This document shows positions 18,656 to 28,846 of a stretch of 64,000 nt of DNA, one piece after another; within the stretch, counting starts at the first letter, position 1; every line of letters begins with the position of its first letter. Made by a program: the position numbers and the translations under genes. This stretch comes from Candidatus Andeanibacterium colombiense (GTDB lineage: Bacteria; Pseudomonadota; Alphaproteobacteria; Sphingomonadales; Sphingomonadaceae), in NCBI GenBank assembly GCA_029202985.1, contig CP119316.1:2839001-2903000 (forward strand). Reading direction: 5' to 3'. The notes under the pieces are model-generated. The model was not told the origin of the DNA. It did not search any database and saw nothing but the letters and a program-made list of their open reading frames with translations.

Positions 18656-18987
18656 AATTGCATGTTCATCAGTTCGCGATAGGTTTCGACCAATCGGGTA
18701 CGGACCTGCATCGCCAGTTCGACCGAGAGCTTCGCTTCCTCGAGCGCGATGGTGACCTGGTGCACCGGAACCGAGTCATCGAGCGCGAACTGGCGGACCA
18801 ACTGGTCCGCATTTGCGACCTTGCCGTTCACCGCATCCAGCCCCGCCGAAAGGATCGACTGGAAGGTGGCACCCGTCGGCGCGGCTGCTGGGCCTGTTTC
18901 GGGCAGGCCCAGCCGGGTGAGCTGCGGAGTGCCTTCGGCCAGGCCGATCGATGAGACCGCTTCGAGGCCGGCCACGGCGGGCCTCAT
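18652..18987 (-). CDS. fliE: Flagellar hook-basal-body protein FliE
   Basis: A 111-residue protein with the FliE C-terminal signature: VPVHQVTIALEEAKLSVELA followed by QVRTRLVETYRELMNMQL, which forms the helical pair at the MS ring-rod junction. FliE is the first rod component and is needed for export of the remaining rod proteins. It is coupled to flgC upstream and fliF downstream by four-base overlaps, as in many bacteria (flgB-flgC-fliE-fliF). Confidence 0.94.
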   Translation of the reverse strand: MRPAVAGLEAVSSIGLAEGTPQLTRLGLPETGPAAAPTGATFQSILSAGLDAVNGKVANADQLVRQFALDDSVPVHQVTIALEEAKLSVELAMQVRTRLVETYRELMNMQL

Positions 18988-19403
18988 TGCTGGCGTCCGA
19001 TCTGCAGCGCGCTCGAATAGATCTGCTGCGCGGCCGCCATCGCGACGAGGTTCGCCTCGTAAGCGCGTGCGGTCTTGACCATCAGGGTCATCTCTTCGGC
19101 ATGGCTAATATTGGGATAGGTCACGAACCCCGCGGCATCTGCATGCGGATGGCCGGGTTGGTAGACCCGCCGGGTTCCCGAGGTGTCGGGCTCGATGCCG
19201 TAGGCCTTCACCCCTCCGGGCCTTTTTAGCCCGTCGAGCACCTGATCGAAGCTTTCGCTGGGGCCCGAGACGAGCCGAAGCGGAACATAGGATTTGCCGT
19301 TGGCGCCGCTGCTCGATTCCATGTTGGCGAGGTTGAGCGCGATGACTTCCATGCGCCGCCATTCGACGTCGAGCCCGCTGCGGCTGATCGCGATCGCGTC
19401 CAT
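18984..19403 (-). CDS. flgC: Flagellar proximal-rod protein FlgC
   Basis: A 139-residue rod protein. The N-terminus (AISRSGLDVEWRRMEVIALN then LANMESS) and the C-terminal helix AYEANLVAMAAAQQIYSSAL are the paired D0 helices of the axial family, and VTYPNISHAEEMTLMVKTAR is the FlgC-specific segment preceding it. Length is normal. It overlaps flgB by one base and fliE by four. Confidence 0.94.
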   Translation of the reverse strand: MDAIAISRSGLDVEWRRMEVIALNLANMESSSGANGKSYVPLRLVSGPSESFDQVLDGLKRPGGVKAYGIEPDTSGTRRVYQPGHPHADAAGFVTYPNISHAEEMTLMVKTARAYEANLVAMAAAQQIYSSALQIGRQQ

Positions 19404-19747
19404 TACTGGCCTCCGGTCACGGCGAGGCGGGAGATCTGCATCTGCCGGCCGAGGACGTCGACCAGCGCGGCGTAGCGCAGCGCGGTTTCCGACGCGCTGG
19501 CGAGTTCCAGATCAAGCCGCATCTCACCCGTTCCGTCAGTGCCGGGCATGCGCGCGAAGTGGGGCTGAAGAGCGCGGACGGCGTTGGGCCCGTCCTTGGT
19601 CGCGGCGCGAAGCTGCTCCTCGAAATCGACCCTCAGCGGACGATAGGAAGGGGAATTGGCGTTCGCGACATTCTGCGAGATCGCGGAAGAGCGCATCGCG
19701 AGACCATCGAGCGCTTTCACAATCAGCAAGGCGGATAATTGGTCCAC
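19403..19747 (-). CDS. flgB: Flagellar proximal-rod protein FlgB
   Basis: A 114-residue rod protein with AISQNVANANSPSYRPLRVD, the axial-family signature, near residues 22-41 and a C-terminal segment ALVDVLGRQMQISRLAVTGG. I chose the GTG at 19747 because an AGGAGG site lies six bases upstream, whereas the in-frame ATG at 19780 lies inside flgI and has no site. FlgB with FlgC, FlgF and FliE makes the proximal rod. Confidence 0.92.
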   Translation of the reverse strand: MDQLSALLIVKALDGLAMRSSAISQNVANANSPSYRPLRVDFEEQLRAATKDGPNAVRALQPHFARMPGTDGTGEMRLDLELASASETALRYAALVDVLGRQMQISRLAVTGGQ

Positions 19748-19757
19748 TGTCGTCCTC

Positions 19758-20879
19758 CTATTGAACCACGATTTCGGCATGCAGCGCGCCGGCCGCCTTG
19801 ATCGCCTGGAGGATGCTGATCATCCGCCTTGTGTCGACCTTGGCGCGGGCGAGGCTTTCGACCAGCGTGCCGACCGTCGTGTTCGGGAAGCTCATCGCCG
19901 CGTCGTTCGAGCCCTGCTCGACGTCGAGCTTGGTGTTGGTTACGACGAGGCTCGAGACGTCGCTTGCAAAGCCGCTGATGAAGCTGGGCTGCGAGGCATA
20001 GTTCTCGCTGGTGATCGTGACCTTGATGTCGCCTTGGGAGATTACGACGCTCGATATCCGGACCCCGGCACCGGCCACCACCGTGCCGGTCCGTTCGTTG
20101 ATCACCACCCGCGGCGTGACCGAGGGAGCGACCGAGACGCCTTCGATGCGCGACAGGAACTGCGCGAGTTCGCTCGGCGCCCGATCATAGGCGATGACCA
20201 CTTCGTCGGCGTTGCGGACGGAGGCGATCCCACGGCCGAAGCTGGTGTTGATCGCGTCGCTGATGCGCTGGGCGGTGGTGAAGTTCGGCTCGGTAAGCAG
20301 GAACGAGACCGTCCCATCGTCGCTCAGCACGGCGGCATCGACCGCGGTTTCGACAGTCGCTCCGCCAGGCAGCACCGCGCTGGTCGGATAGTTACGCTGC
20401 TGGCGGTTGAGGTTCGCCTCGAAATCGTATCCGCCGGCCGTTATCGAGCCTTGGGCGAGGGCATAGGGCCGCTGGTCCGGGCCGACCAATGGCGTCATCA
20501 GCAGCGTCCCGCCGGCGAGCGAGCGTGCATCGCCGACCGACGAGACGATCGCGTCGATGCGGTCGCCGGGATTGGCCGAGGCGGGGAGGGTGGCGGTTAC
20601 GATCACCACCGCGACATTGCGGCTGTTGATCTGCTCTTCGGTCACGGCCGTGCCGAGGCGCGAGAGCACGTTACGCAGCGCCAGCCGCGTCACCTCGTTG
20701 CGCCGCGTGTCGCCCGATCCCGCCAGGCCGGTTACCAGGCCGTAGCCGATCAGCGCGTTGTCACGCCACCCCCCGAACCGCCCAAGGCCGCTGAGCTGCA
20801 CCTCCTGCGCCACCGCCGATGCAGGCACGCCGGCTGTCACAAGCGTCGCGAGCGACAAGGCTGCGATGAACCGACGCAT
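19758..20879 (-). CDS. flgI: Flagellar P-ring protein FlgI
   Basis: A 373-residue periplasmic ring protein with a cleavable signal peptide (MRRFIAALSLATLVTAGVP, cleavage after AVAQ near residue 25). Conserved family blocks are DNALIGYGLVTGLAGSGD, VVIVTATLPASANPGD, GTLLMTPLVGPDQRPYALAQ and the end KVDTRRMISILQAIKAAGAL. It forms the peptidoglycan-layer bushing around the rod, helped by FlgA. It lies between flgH and flgB; its start abuts the flgH stop. Length is normal. Confidence 0.95.
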   Translation of the reverse strand: MRRFIAALSLATLVTAGVPASAVAQEVQLSGLGRFGGWRDNALIGYGLVTGLAGSGDTRRNEVTRLALRNVLSRLGTAVTEEQINSRNVAVVIVTATLPASANPGDRIDAIVSSVGDARSLAGGTLLMTPLVGPDQRPYALAQGSITAGGYDFEANLNRQQRNYPTSAVLPGGATVETAVDAAVLSDDGTVSFLLTEPNFTTAQRISDAINTSFGRGIASVRNADEVVIAYDRAPSELAQFLSRIEGVSVAPSVTPRVVINERTGTVVAGAGVRISSVVISQGDIKVTITSENYASQPSFISGFASDVSSLVVTNTKLDVEQGSNDAAMSFPNTTVGTLVESLARAKVDTRRMISILQAIKAAGALHAEIVVQ

Positions 20880-21451
20880 CAGCCGATCCCCAAGAAGCTG
20901 AAGATGCGGTTCAGGATTCCTGGCTTGGCGCTGCGGCTGACGAAGCCCTTGCCGTCATAGTCGATTTGCGCATCGGCGATGCGAGACGAAGGCACCGTGT
21001 TGTCGGAAGAAATGTCCTGCGGCCTGATCCGCCCGCGCACCGCGATTACGGTATGCTCGCCGTTGATCAACATCTGCTGGCGACCTTCGATCAGGAAATC
21101 GCCATTGGGCGAAAGGCCGGTGACATTGGCGGAAATCTGGGCAACGAACTGCTCGGCACGGACCACTTCGCCGCGCCCGGCATAGGAACCGCCGAACTGG
21201 ATCGAAGCGTCTTCATCGATCCCCCCTGCTTGAAACGAACCGCCGACCTGCGATGCGCGGCCCGAATTGTTCTCCAGCTTGCTGCTCGCCTTGGTCGCCT
21301 CGACGATCAGGATCGAAACGGAATCGCCCACGGCCGCCGCCTTGCGGTCCGACGCGACCGCCGGCCACCCCCCGCCACGATAGAGCTGCTCCGCCGCGAG
21401 CGGCGAAGCCACAAGCAAAAGCGCGCTGCACAACGCCATTCCGCGGATCAT
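20879..21451 (-). CDS. flgH: Flagellar L-ring protein FlgH (no lipobox cysteine)
   Basis: A 190-residue outer-membrane ring protein. Family blocks include VGDSVSILIVEATKASSKLE, ANVTGLSPNGDFLIEGRQQM and VRGRIRPQDISSDNTVPSSR followed by IADAQIDYDGKGF. The signal region reads MALCSALLLVASPLAAEQLY: no cysteine follows the hydrophobic core, so unlike most FlgH it should be cut by signal peptidase I rather than lipidated. It overlaps flgI by one base and flgA by four. The family call is certain. Confidence 0.93.
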   Translation of the reverse strand: MIRGMALCSALLLVASPLAAEQLYRGGGWPAVASDRKAAAVGDSVSILIVEATKASSKLENNSGRASQVGGSFQAGGIDEDASIQFGGSYAGRGEVVRAEQFVAQISANVTGLSPNGDFLIEGRQQMLINGEHTVIAVRGRIRPQDISSDNTVPSSRIADAQIDYDGKGFVSRSAKPGILNRIFSFLGIG

Positions 21452-21879
21452 GGCCGGTTCTCCGCCGCGACGAAGAGCGCGGTCAGGACCTGGCCGTCTT
21501 CGGTCTTTACGAAGGCGCGCTCGCGGTCCCGAACCGCTCGCGCCGGAACGACATCGCGAATGATGGTCACCGGGCCTTCATGGATTACCAGTTGAAGTTT
21601 TTCTCCCGCAGCTGCGATCGTGCCCGGCCTCAGAGAAATGCGACCGAGATAGGTGCCCGAGGCCAGGTCCTCCGCCGCGACCGGCGCTTTTGCGCCGCGA
21701 TCGTAGCGAAGCGGCAGGAGCGCGCGATCCTCACGACAAGGCACTTCCTCCACGACTTCGGGGGTCAGAAAACCGCCCGTGGGCACCGGGCTGCGCAGCG
21801 TCAGGCACTGGCCAGCGTCCGCTAGGGCAGCGCTTGAGGCGATACCGGCAAGCGCAAGAATGATCGCGCCCCGCAACAT
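21448..21879 (-). CDS. flgA: P-ring assembly chaperone FlgA (short form)
   Basis: A 143-residue periplasmic protein with a signal peptide (cleavage near ALADAG, residues 18-22). The C-terminal part contains the SAF-like segment VAAEDLASGTYLGRISLRPG and LVIHEGPVTIIRDVVPARAV, followed by TEDGQVLTALFVAAENRP, matching the last domain of FlgA. It is shorter than enteric FlgA (about 220), lacking most of the first domain. Placement between flgG and flgH is normal for alphaproteobacteria. Confidence 0.82.
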   Translation of the reverse strand: MLRGAIILALAGIASSAALADAGQCLTLRSPVPTGGFLTPEVVEEVPCREDRALLPLRYDRGAKAPVAAEDLASGTYLGRISLRPGTIAAAGEKLQLVIHEGPVTIIRDVVPARAVRDRERAFVKTEDGQVLTALFVAAENRP

Positions 21880-21883
21880 TTGC

Positions 21884-22648
21884 CTAGCGCTTCAGGCTGT
21901 TGGTGATCGAAGCGAGCTGGTCGGCGGCCTGGACGATCTGCGCATCGGCTGCGAAGGCGCGCTGGACCATCATCATCGAGACCATCTCTGCGGTCAGTTC
22001 GACGTTGGATTGTTCGACGCTGCCTTGAGCGAGCGTGCCGGCTCCGTCCTCACCGGGGCGCGCATCCGAGAGGCGGGTGCCGTCGAGCGCTTGATAGAAC
22101 CCGTTATCGAGCCGCTCGAGCCCGAATTCATTGTCGGTGGTAACGAGGCCGATCTGGCCGATTTCGACGGTCTCGCCGCTGGAAGTCTTCGCGGTCACCA
22201 CGCCATCGGCGCCGATGGCAAGCTCTTCCGTGTCGCTAGGCACGATCACACCCGCCCGCAGCGCGTTGCCGTCAGCGGTGGCGAGCAGGCCATCGTCGTT
22301 CACCCGCAGCCTGCCGCCGCGCCACAGTAAGTTGGTTCCGCCGGGGCCCATGAGCTCGATCATCCCCCGGCCGCTGATCGCGAGGTCGAGCGGGTTGCCG
22401 CTCGACCTGAGCTCGCCTTGGGTGAAAAGCATTTCACCCGGGACCACACGAACGCCGCCGAAGGCAACGGGAGTGTCGGGCGCGGCGCCGTCTGTGCCAT
22501 CCGCATTCCGCGCCAGCACCTCGGCGAAGCGCGGGTCGGTGCGCTTGAACGACGGGGTGTTGACGTTGGCGATGTTGTTCGCGTGCATTTCCAGCGCGCG
22601 CTGTTCCGCTCGCAGTGCTGCCGCGCCGACCTCGAATGCCCCGTTCAT
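21884..22648 (-). CDS. flgG: Flagellar distal-rod protein FlgG
   Basis: A 254-residue axial protein. The N-terminus has LEMHANNIANVNTPSFKRTD, the rod signature, and the C-terminus VELTAEMVSMMMVQRAFAAD followed by AQIVQAADQLASITNSLKR, the FlgG/FlgF D0 helix. GNPLDLAISGRGMIEL near residue 86 is the conserved D1 strand. It overlaps flgF by four bases. FlgG forms the distal rod inside the P and L rings encoded downstream. Confidence 0.94.
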   Translation of the reverse strand: MNGAFEVGAAALRAEQRALEMHANNIANVNTPSFKRTDPRFAEVLARNADGTDGAAPDTPVAFGGVRVVPGEMLFTQGELRSSGNPLDLAISGRGMIELMGPGGTNLLWRGGRLRVNDDGLLATADGNALRAGVIVPSDTEELAIGADGVVTAKTSSGETVEIGQIGLVTTDNEFGLERLDNGFYQALDGTRLSDARPGEDGAGTLAQGSVEQSNVELTAEMVSMMMVQRAFAADAQIVQAADQLASITNSLKR

Positions 22649-23355
22649 TTGCCGCTCCTGCTGAAGGTCGTGATCGCCTGGCCGATCAACTCGTCGTAGA
22701 ATTGCACTAGGCGCGCGCCGCTCTCGGCCTGGCGAACCGAGGACATCATCGCGAGCATCTCGTCGCTCATCGTGACGTTGGAGTTTTCGATGAAGCCTGC
22801 GCGCAGCTGAGAGCCCGCGGCGTCGCCCATTGCGCCCGGATCGGCGGCAAATGCAGAGCCCCCCAGCGCGGTCAGCGCTGACAGGTCGTTTGGCTCATAC
22901 AGTCCGAGGCGCGCAGTCGGTGCGCCGTCCTCGAGCAGGGTGCCATCTTCGAGGATCGTCAGCGCAGCCCCCTTGGCCACGATGTCGCCGCCCCCTGCCT
23001 GCTGCAATACGCGCCCGGTCGCATCGGCCAGCAATCCATCTTCGCCGCGGACGAAGGAACCGCCGCGCGAAAAAACGAGGTGATCGCCGTCGCGCACTTG
23101 CACTAAGCCGGGGCCGAATATCGCGAGATCCAGCGGGTTGCCAGTTTCGGTCAATCGCCCTTGCGTGAAATCGACAATGTTCCTGCGTTCGGGCGTGAGG
23201 AACGCATTCGCATCTACTCCGCTCAGGGTTTCGCTGAATGAAACCTGCTTCTTGTAGCCCTTGGTCGACGCGTTCGCGACGTTCTGGGCCGATGCTTCCA
23301 GCCTGCGCTCTGCGGACAATAATACCGCCGATGCAGAGTCGATCAGACTCGGCAT
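22645..23355 (-). CDS. flgF: Flagellar proximal-rod protein FlgF, first gene of the operon
   Basis: A 236-residue axial protein starting MPSLIDSASAVLLSAERRLE, with ASAQNVANASTKGYKKQVSF as the rod signature, GNPLDLAIFGPGLVQV mid-protein and SNVTMSDEMLAMMSSVRQAE at the C-terminus. The ATG at 23355 has GGGGGAA upstream; the reading frame is open for 49 codons further up but without a plausible start. This is the first gene of the minus-strand flagellar operon. I could not find a convincing sigma-54 or sigma-28 promoter in the 246 bases between it and the tRNA-like sequence. Confidence 0.93.
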   Translation of the reverse strand: MPSLIDSASAVLLSAERRLEASAQNVANASTKGYKKQVSFSETLSGVDANAFLTPERRNIVDFTQGRLTETGNPLDLAIFGPGLVQVRDGDHLVFSRGGSFVRGEDGLLADATGRVLQQAGGGDIVAKGAALTILEDGTLLEDGAPTARLGLYEPNDLSALTALGGSAFAADPGAMGDAAGSQLRAGFIENSNVTMSDEMLAMMSSVRQAESGARLVQFYDELIGQAITTFSRSGK

Positions 23356-23601
23356 TGTTCCCCCGAAATGCTGACTTCGTCGCGAGCCAGAGTGGCCAAC
23401 GCGAGATCCCGTCGCTGGAAAAAAGCGGAAGAAGCGGAAGGATTGAAGTGCCAACAGCTCCGGTGTGGAGCTAGTTGCCCTAAACGAGGGGCAGACAGGC
23501 AAATGCGCGTTTCAAATCGCAAGTAATGCGCGGGAATTTGGGATTTTTTTGCAATTACCGGTTCGGAGGCAATTGTCCTGCGACTGACGGCTCCTCCTTT
23601 A

Positions 23602-23678
23602 TGGTGCCGGCTAGAGGGTTCGAACCCCTGACCCTGATTACAAAAGTGATCAGGGGCGGCCCTACAGTTTGCTCCGGC
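23602..23678 (-). pseudogene. Degenerate tRNA-Thr(TGT)-like sequence
   Basis: A 77-base stretch on the minus strand begins GCCGGAG and ends AGCCGGC-A-CCA. The T arm is intact (AGGGG-TTCGAAC-CCTCT). The first five acceptor pairs form, but the last two are A-G and G-A mismatches. The anticodon arm keeps CCTGA...TTTGTAATCAGG of tRNA-Thr(TGT) but carries about five extra bases (TCACT), making a ten-base loop. No normal D arm can be drawn. The 3' half is about 85 percent identical, by eye, to the intact tRNA-Thr at 36703-36778. It is either a decayed tRNA, an attachment-site relic, or a very unusual tRNA. Confidence 0.6.
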
Positions 23679-23823
23679 ATACTCTAGGTTAATATTAAGG
23701 CCTTGAATTAGCACGCGCCAATGCCCGTCATCGCACGTCCCACAGCCCGTTCAAATGTTTCGATGGGTGTTACTTTGGCGCAAACGGCTTCACCAGTTCA
23801 CTCAGAGCCGCTAGCGCCGCCAT

Positions 23824-24030
23824 CATAGATACCACGGTATCGCATAAGCGGTCCCCCGCGCTCCGCCCAGGTCATCCACCCTTGGGGTAATGATACGTTC
23901 GCTTTCCGCTCAGCTGCGGAACGTCGAGGATCTGCTGTTCGGGCGGTATCGACATCCGGCCCGAGACTGTGCGCCAGCGGTGGAACCGTTTTAGCCCGAT
24001 GTTTGCCGCCGGTATCCGCCGAGCAGCCAA
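23824..24030 (+). pseudogene. Remnant of an IS6-family transposase gene (5' part)
   Basis: Read across frame changes, this stretch gives FRYR, then EVIH/VMI-RSLSA, LRNVEDLLF, then IDIRPETVRQRWNRFSPMFA, matching the start of IS6/IS26-type transposases and the second copy at 32742 (VRFPLLLRNVEDLL, WNRFGPMFAS). At least two single-base losses break the frame near 23914 and 23937. The catalytic DDE region is missing, and no inverted repeats are recognisable. It abuts the 3' end of the marR gene. Confidence 0.65.
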
Positions 24031-24033
24031 GAC

Positions 24034-24546
24034 TCACATATTTTGCGAGCCGCGGTGCCAGTTAAGCAGGACCTTCGCTAACAACCGGTCGAGCGTATTG
24101 GTCTCGCGCGCCGTCAAAGTGCCGAACACCAGTTGTTCGCGTTCGCGAAACAGCTCGATGACTTCGTTTAACAAGCTGCTGCCCTTTTCGGTGATGGTCA
24201 GGATGACGTTCCGGCGGTCGCCTGGGTCGGTTCGGGCAACGAGCATCTCCTCCTTGGTCAGCTTGATTACTCCGCGGCTGATGCTGTTTTTGGGCCTTCC
24301 GCTGAGGCCACAGATGACATTCGCGGTGAGCGGACCATAATTTTGAAGATTGGCGAGCACGACGAATTCGTCGCGCAGCAATCCGTATTCCTTCTGCAGC
24401 CGGGCGAACAGCGGTGCGGAGAAGTAATTGCCGATCAAGATCATTCGGAAGCCGATCCATTCGTCTTGTTCGGCTATCAGCCTGAGCCGCAGATCTTCCG
24501 GTAGCAGGCCTTCGTCCGCCGGGTTCTCGTCATCGCTGCGCGACAT
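24034..24546 (-). CDS. MarR-family transcriptional regulator
   Basis: A 170-residue protein starting MSRSDDENPADEGLLPEDLR. A winged helix is seen: VLANLQNYGPLTANVICGL (recognition region with SGRPKNSISRGVIKLTKEEM) and the wing DPGDRRNVILTITEKGSSLL, which is the MarR hallmark DxRxxxxxLT-KG. The ATG at 24546 has a G-rich site; upstream in-frame ATGs have none. It is divergent from the MFS gene across an intergenic region that contains the GTACCATATGGGAC palindrome, so it is the likely regulator of the 24-32 kb locus. MarR proteins usually sense small aromatic or phenolic ligands, which would fit a catabolic or uptake locus; the ligand is unknown. Confidence 0.88.
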   Translation of the reverse strand: MSRSDDENPADEGLLPEDLRLRLIAEQDEWIGFRMILIGNYFSAPLFARLQKEYGLLRDEFVVLANLQNYGPLTANVICGLSGRPKNSISRGVIKLTKEEMLVARTDPGDRRNVILTITEKGSSLLNEVIELFREREQLVFGTLTARETNTLDRLLAKVLLNWHRGSQNM

Positions 24547-24722
24547 GGTTCTCGTTCTCCCCCTCGTCTTCGGATTCCTCGGGCGGCGGCACCCAGGCAT
24601 TGCGTGGCGGTGCAAATGAATGAAGAGCCCCGCGCCGGTCAAGTCAGAGCAGCGTTCGGCCCGCTTGCGGAAGCACCTGACCCGTAAAGCTCCGCGAATC
24701 AATCCCGACCGTCCGCGATCAC

Positions 24723-24751
24723 TTGACAAGTACCATATGGGACCGTTTACC
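24723..24751 (+). promoter_or_regulatory. Promoter with operator for the MFS gene
   Basis: TTGACA (24723-24728) is followed after one base by the near-palindrome GTACCATATGGGAC (24730-24743) and then a weak -10 (TTTACC, 24746-24751). The palindrome is one of five related copies in this locus. Placing it between -35 and -10 is the geometry of a simple repressor site. Confidence 0.7.
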
Positions 24752-24863
24752 TCCACTACGGGTGCCGACGGAGAATCCGCCGGGCAGGGGAATCGAAGGG
24801 ACCGGCGATGGCAGGAGACAGTTCGATTTGGCTGGGTTTGGCAACTCCTGGAAAATCCGGCCT

Positions 24864-26195
24864 ATGAGCGCCGCGCGCAAGCCGCGGCAAGGCTTCTACG
24901 GCTGGAGGCTGGTTGCGGCCTTCTGGGTGATCATGGCGATCAACCTGGCCCTGCCGATGTATGGGCTGAGCTTCCTCAACGTGCATATGGCAGACGAGTT
25001 TCACTTCAGCCGGACGACGCTGGCGATCGCTTATGCGCTGTTTATGGCGATGACGGGGCTGCCCGGGCCGCTGGTCGCGAAGTTGATCGAAAAGATCGGC
25101 ATTCGCAACACTCTGGCCGTGGGCAATCTCCTGCTGGCGGCGGCCGCCGCCGCGATGGCGACGATCGTCACCACGCCGGTGATGCTGTTGCTGGTGGCCG
25201 GCATCGCGATCGGGACGTCGGACGCGATCGGGGGGCCGATCCCGGCGCAGGCCGGCGTCACCTTCTGGTTCGTGCGGCGCCGCTCGCTCGCTCTGGCGGT
25301 GGTGCTGTCGGGCGGCACGATCGGTGGAATTGTAAGCGCACCCCTGCTCGAACAGGTGGTCGCCGCCGCCAATGGCGATTGGCGGTACGGCTGGTGGCTC
25401 ATCGCCGCCTGCGGGCTGCTGGCCTCAGCGGTCAGCCTGCTTTTCGTTAAGGACCGTCCGGAGGATACCGGGCAGAGCGCCGATGGAGGCGTGGAAGGCG
25501 CGTTGGAAGAAGGCATGCCAGCCCAAGCGCATAATGTCCGCCGGCGGGTGCATCTCACCACGCAGGACTGGACCTCCAGGCAGGTGTTGCGGTCACCGGC
25601 GTTCTGGCTTCTGATGTTATGTGCGGTCGGCTTCAGCGGCGCTTATGTGATCTTTCTCGCCCAAGGCGCGTTGCAAATCCGCGATCTCGGCTATTCGCTG
25701 CAGACGGCCGCCTATTTGCTGTCGGCCGCGGTCGCGATCGGCCTCGCTGCCCATATGGCTACCGGCTATCTCGGCGACCGGATAGACCCCCAGTATCTTT
25801 GGGTCGCGGCGATGGCATGCCAGGCTACCGGAATCGTGCTGTTCGCCCATGCGAACCACCCTTGGCTGCTTTATTCCAGCGTAACCCTGCTGGGCATCGG
25901 GGGATCGAGTTCGATGGTATGCATGGTGACGCTCCTCGGCAATTGGTTCGGAGCGCGCGCTTACGCCTCGGTATACGGCCTCGCTTCGGCGGTGCAATCG
26001 ACCCTCGGCGCGGCCGCGCCAGTGCTTGCAGGAGCCTATTACGACCGGTTCGGCACCTTTACACCGGTCCTCTATGCGGTCGGTATAGGCTGCGCGGCGG
26101 GCGCGGTTCTGTTGCTCGCGCTGCGCCCGCCGGTCCATCCGGATGCGCCGCCGGGCGCGGCGTTTCCGACCGACGGCACGCTCTCGCCCAACTAA
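24864..26195 (+). CDS. MFS transporter (monocarboxylate / oxalate-formate antiporter type)
   Basis: A 443-residue inner-membrane permease with about twelve hydrophobic segments in two halves separated by a charged loop near residues 195-235. The first helix begins GFYGWRLVAAFWVIMAINLA, and the GLSFLNVHMADEFHFSRTTL loop with a later GLPGPLVAKLIEKIG (motif A position) fits the MCT/OxlT-like group, which moves small organic acids. The start at 24864 was chosen because earlier in-frame codons encode a non-membrane leader. Upstream is the shared operator. It probably carries the locus substrate across the inner membrane after TonB-dependent outer-membrane uptake. Confidence 0.88.
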   Translation: MSAARKPRQGFYGWRLVAAFWVIMAINLALPMYGLSFLNVHMADEFHFSRTTLAIAYALFMAMTGLPGPLVAKLIEKIGIRNTLAVGNLLLAAAAAAMATIVTTPVMLLLVAGIAIGTSDAIGGPIPAQAGVTFWFVRRRSLALAVVLSGGTIGGIVSAPLLEQVVAAANGDWRYGWWLIAACGLLASAVSLLFVKDRPEDTGQSADGGVEGALEEGMPAQAHNVRRRVHLTTQDWTSRQVLRSPAFWLLMLCAVGFSGAYVIFLAQGALQIRDLGYSLQTAAYLLSAAVAIGLAAHMATGYLGDRIDPQYLWVAAMACQATGIVLFAHANHPWLLYSSVTLLGIGGSSSMVCMVTLLGNWFGARAYASVYGLASAVQSTLGAAAPVLAGAYYDRFGTFTPVLYAVGIGCAAGAVLLLALRPPVHPDAPPGAAFPTDGTLSPN

Positions 26196-26252
26196 TCCCC
26201 GCGCTTGCCCGCCCGCTTCGCAAGCTGGCGGTATCAATCGATTTCCAGTTAG

Positions 26253-26296
26253 TTGACATAGTCCCATATAGGACTATAAAAAGTCCCAATTGGCAC
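26253..26296 (+). promoter_or_regulatory. Promoter with two operators for the TonB receptor gene
   Basis: TTGACA (26253-26258), 16 bases, then TATAAA (26275-26280) make a near-consensus sigma-70 promoter. GTCCCATATAGGAC (26261-26274) fills the spacer and a second copy, GTCCCAATTGGCAC (26283-26296), lies just downstream of the -10. The two are 22 bases apart, about two helical turns, which would let two dimers bind the same face. Confidence 0.78.
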
Positions 26297-26425
26297 TAGT
26301 GTTGTTGCTGGGCCAGTGGTGGGAGAGAGGGCTGGAAGGTATCGCGGCGCGGTTCGGGCTTTGGAGGCCCGCCCGCGCTGCCGCCGTATCGATGAGTTCA
26401 ACCGTTTGAGCGGAGGGTTTAGCAA

Positions 26426-28798
<2,373 letters not shown>

Positions 28799-28806
28799 GC
28801 CTCCCT

Positions 28807-28837
28807 TCCGGGGCGGCCCTCCCGGCTGCCCCGGAAC
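28807..28837. terminator. Hairpin between convergent genes
   Basis: TTCCGGGGC and GCCCCGGAA form a perfect nine-pair stem around a 13-base loop in the 48 bases between the receptor gene and the convergent SnoaL-like gene. There is no T run on either side, so an intrinsic terminator is likely but not certain. Confidence 0.5.
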
Positions 28838-28846
28838 CTTCCGCCA

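Noticed and set aside
23356..23601. Sigma-54 or sigma-28 promoter for the flagellar operon
   Set aside because: No pair with correct -24/-12 or sigma-28 spacing is present on the minus strand; a partial GTGCCA near 23445 lacks the partner element.
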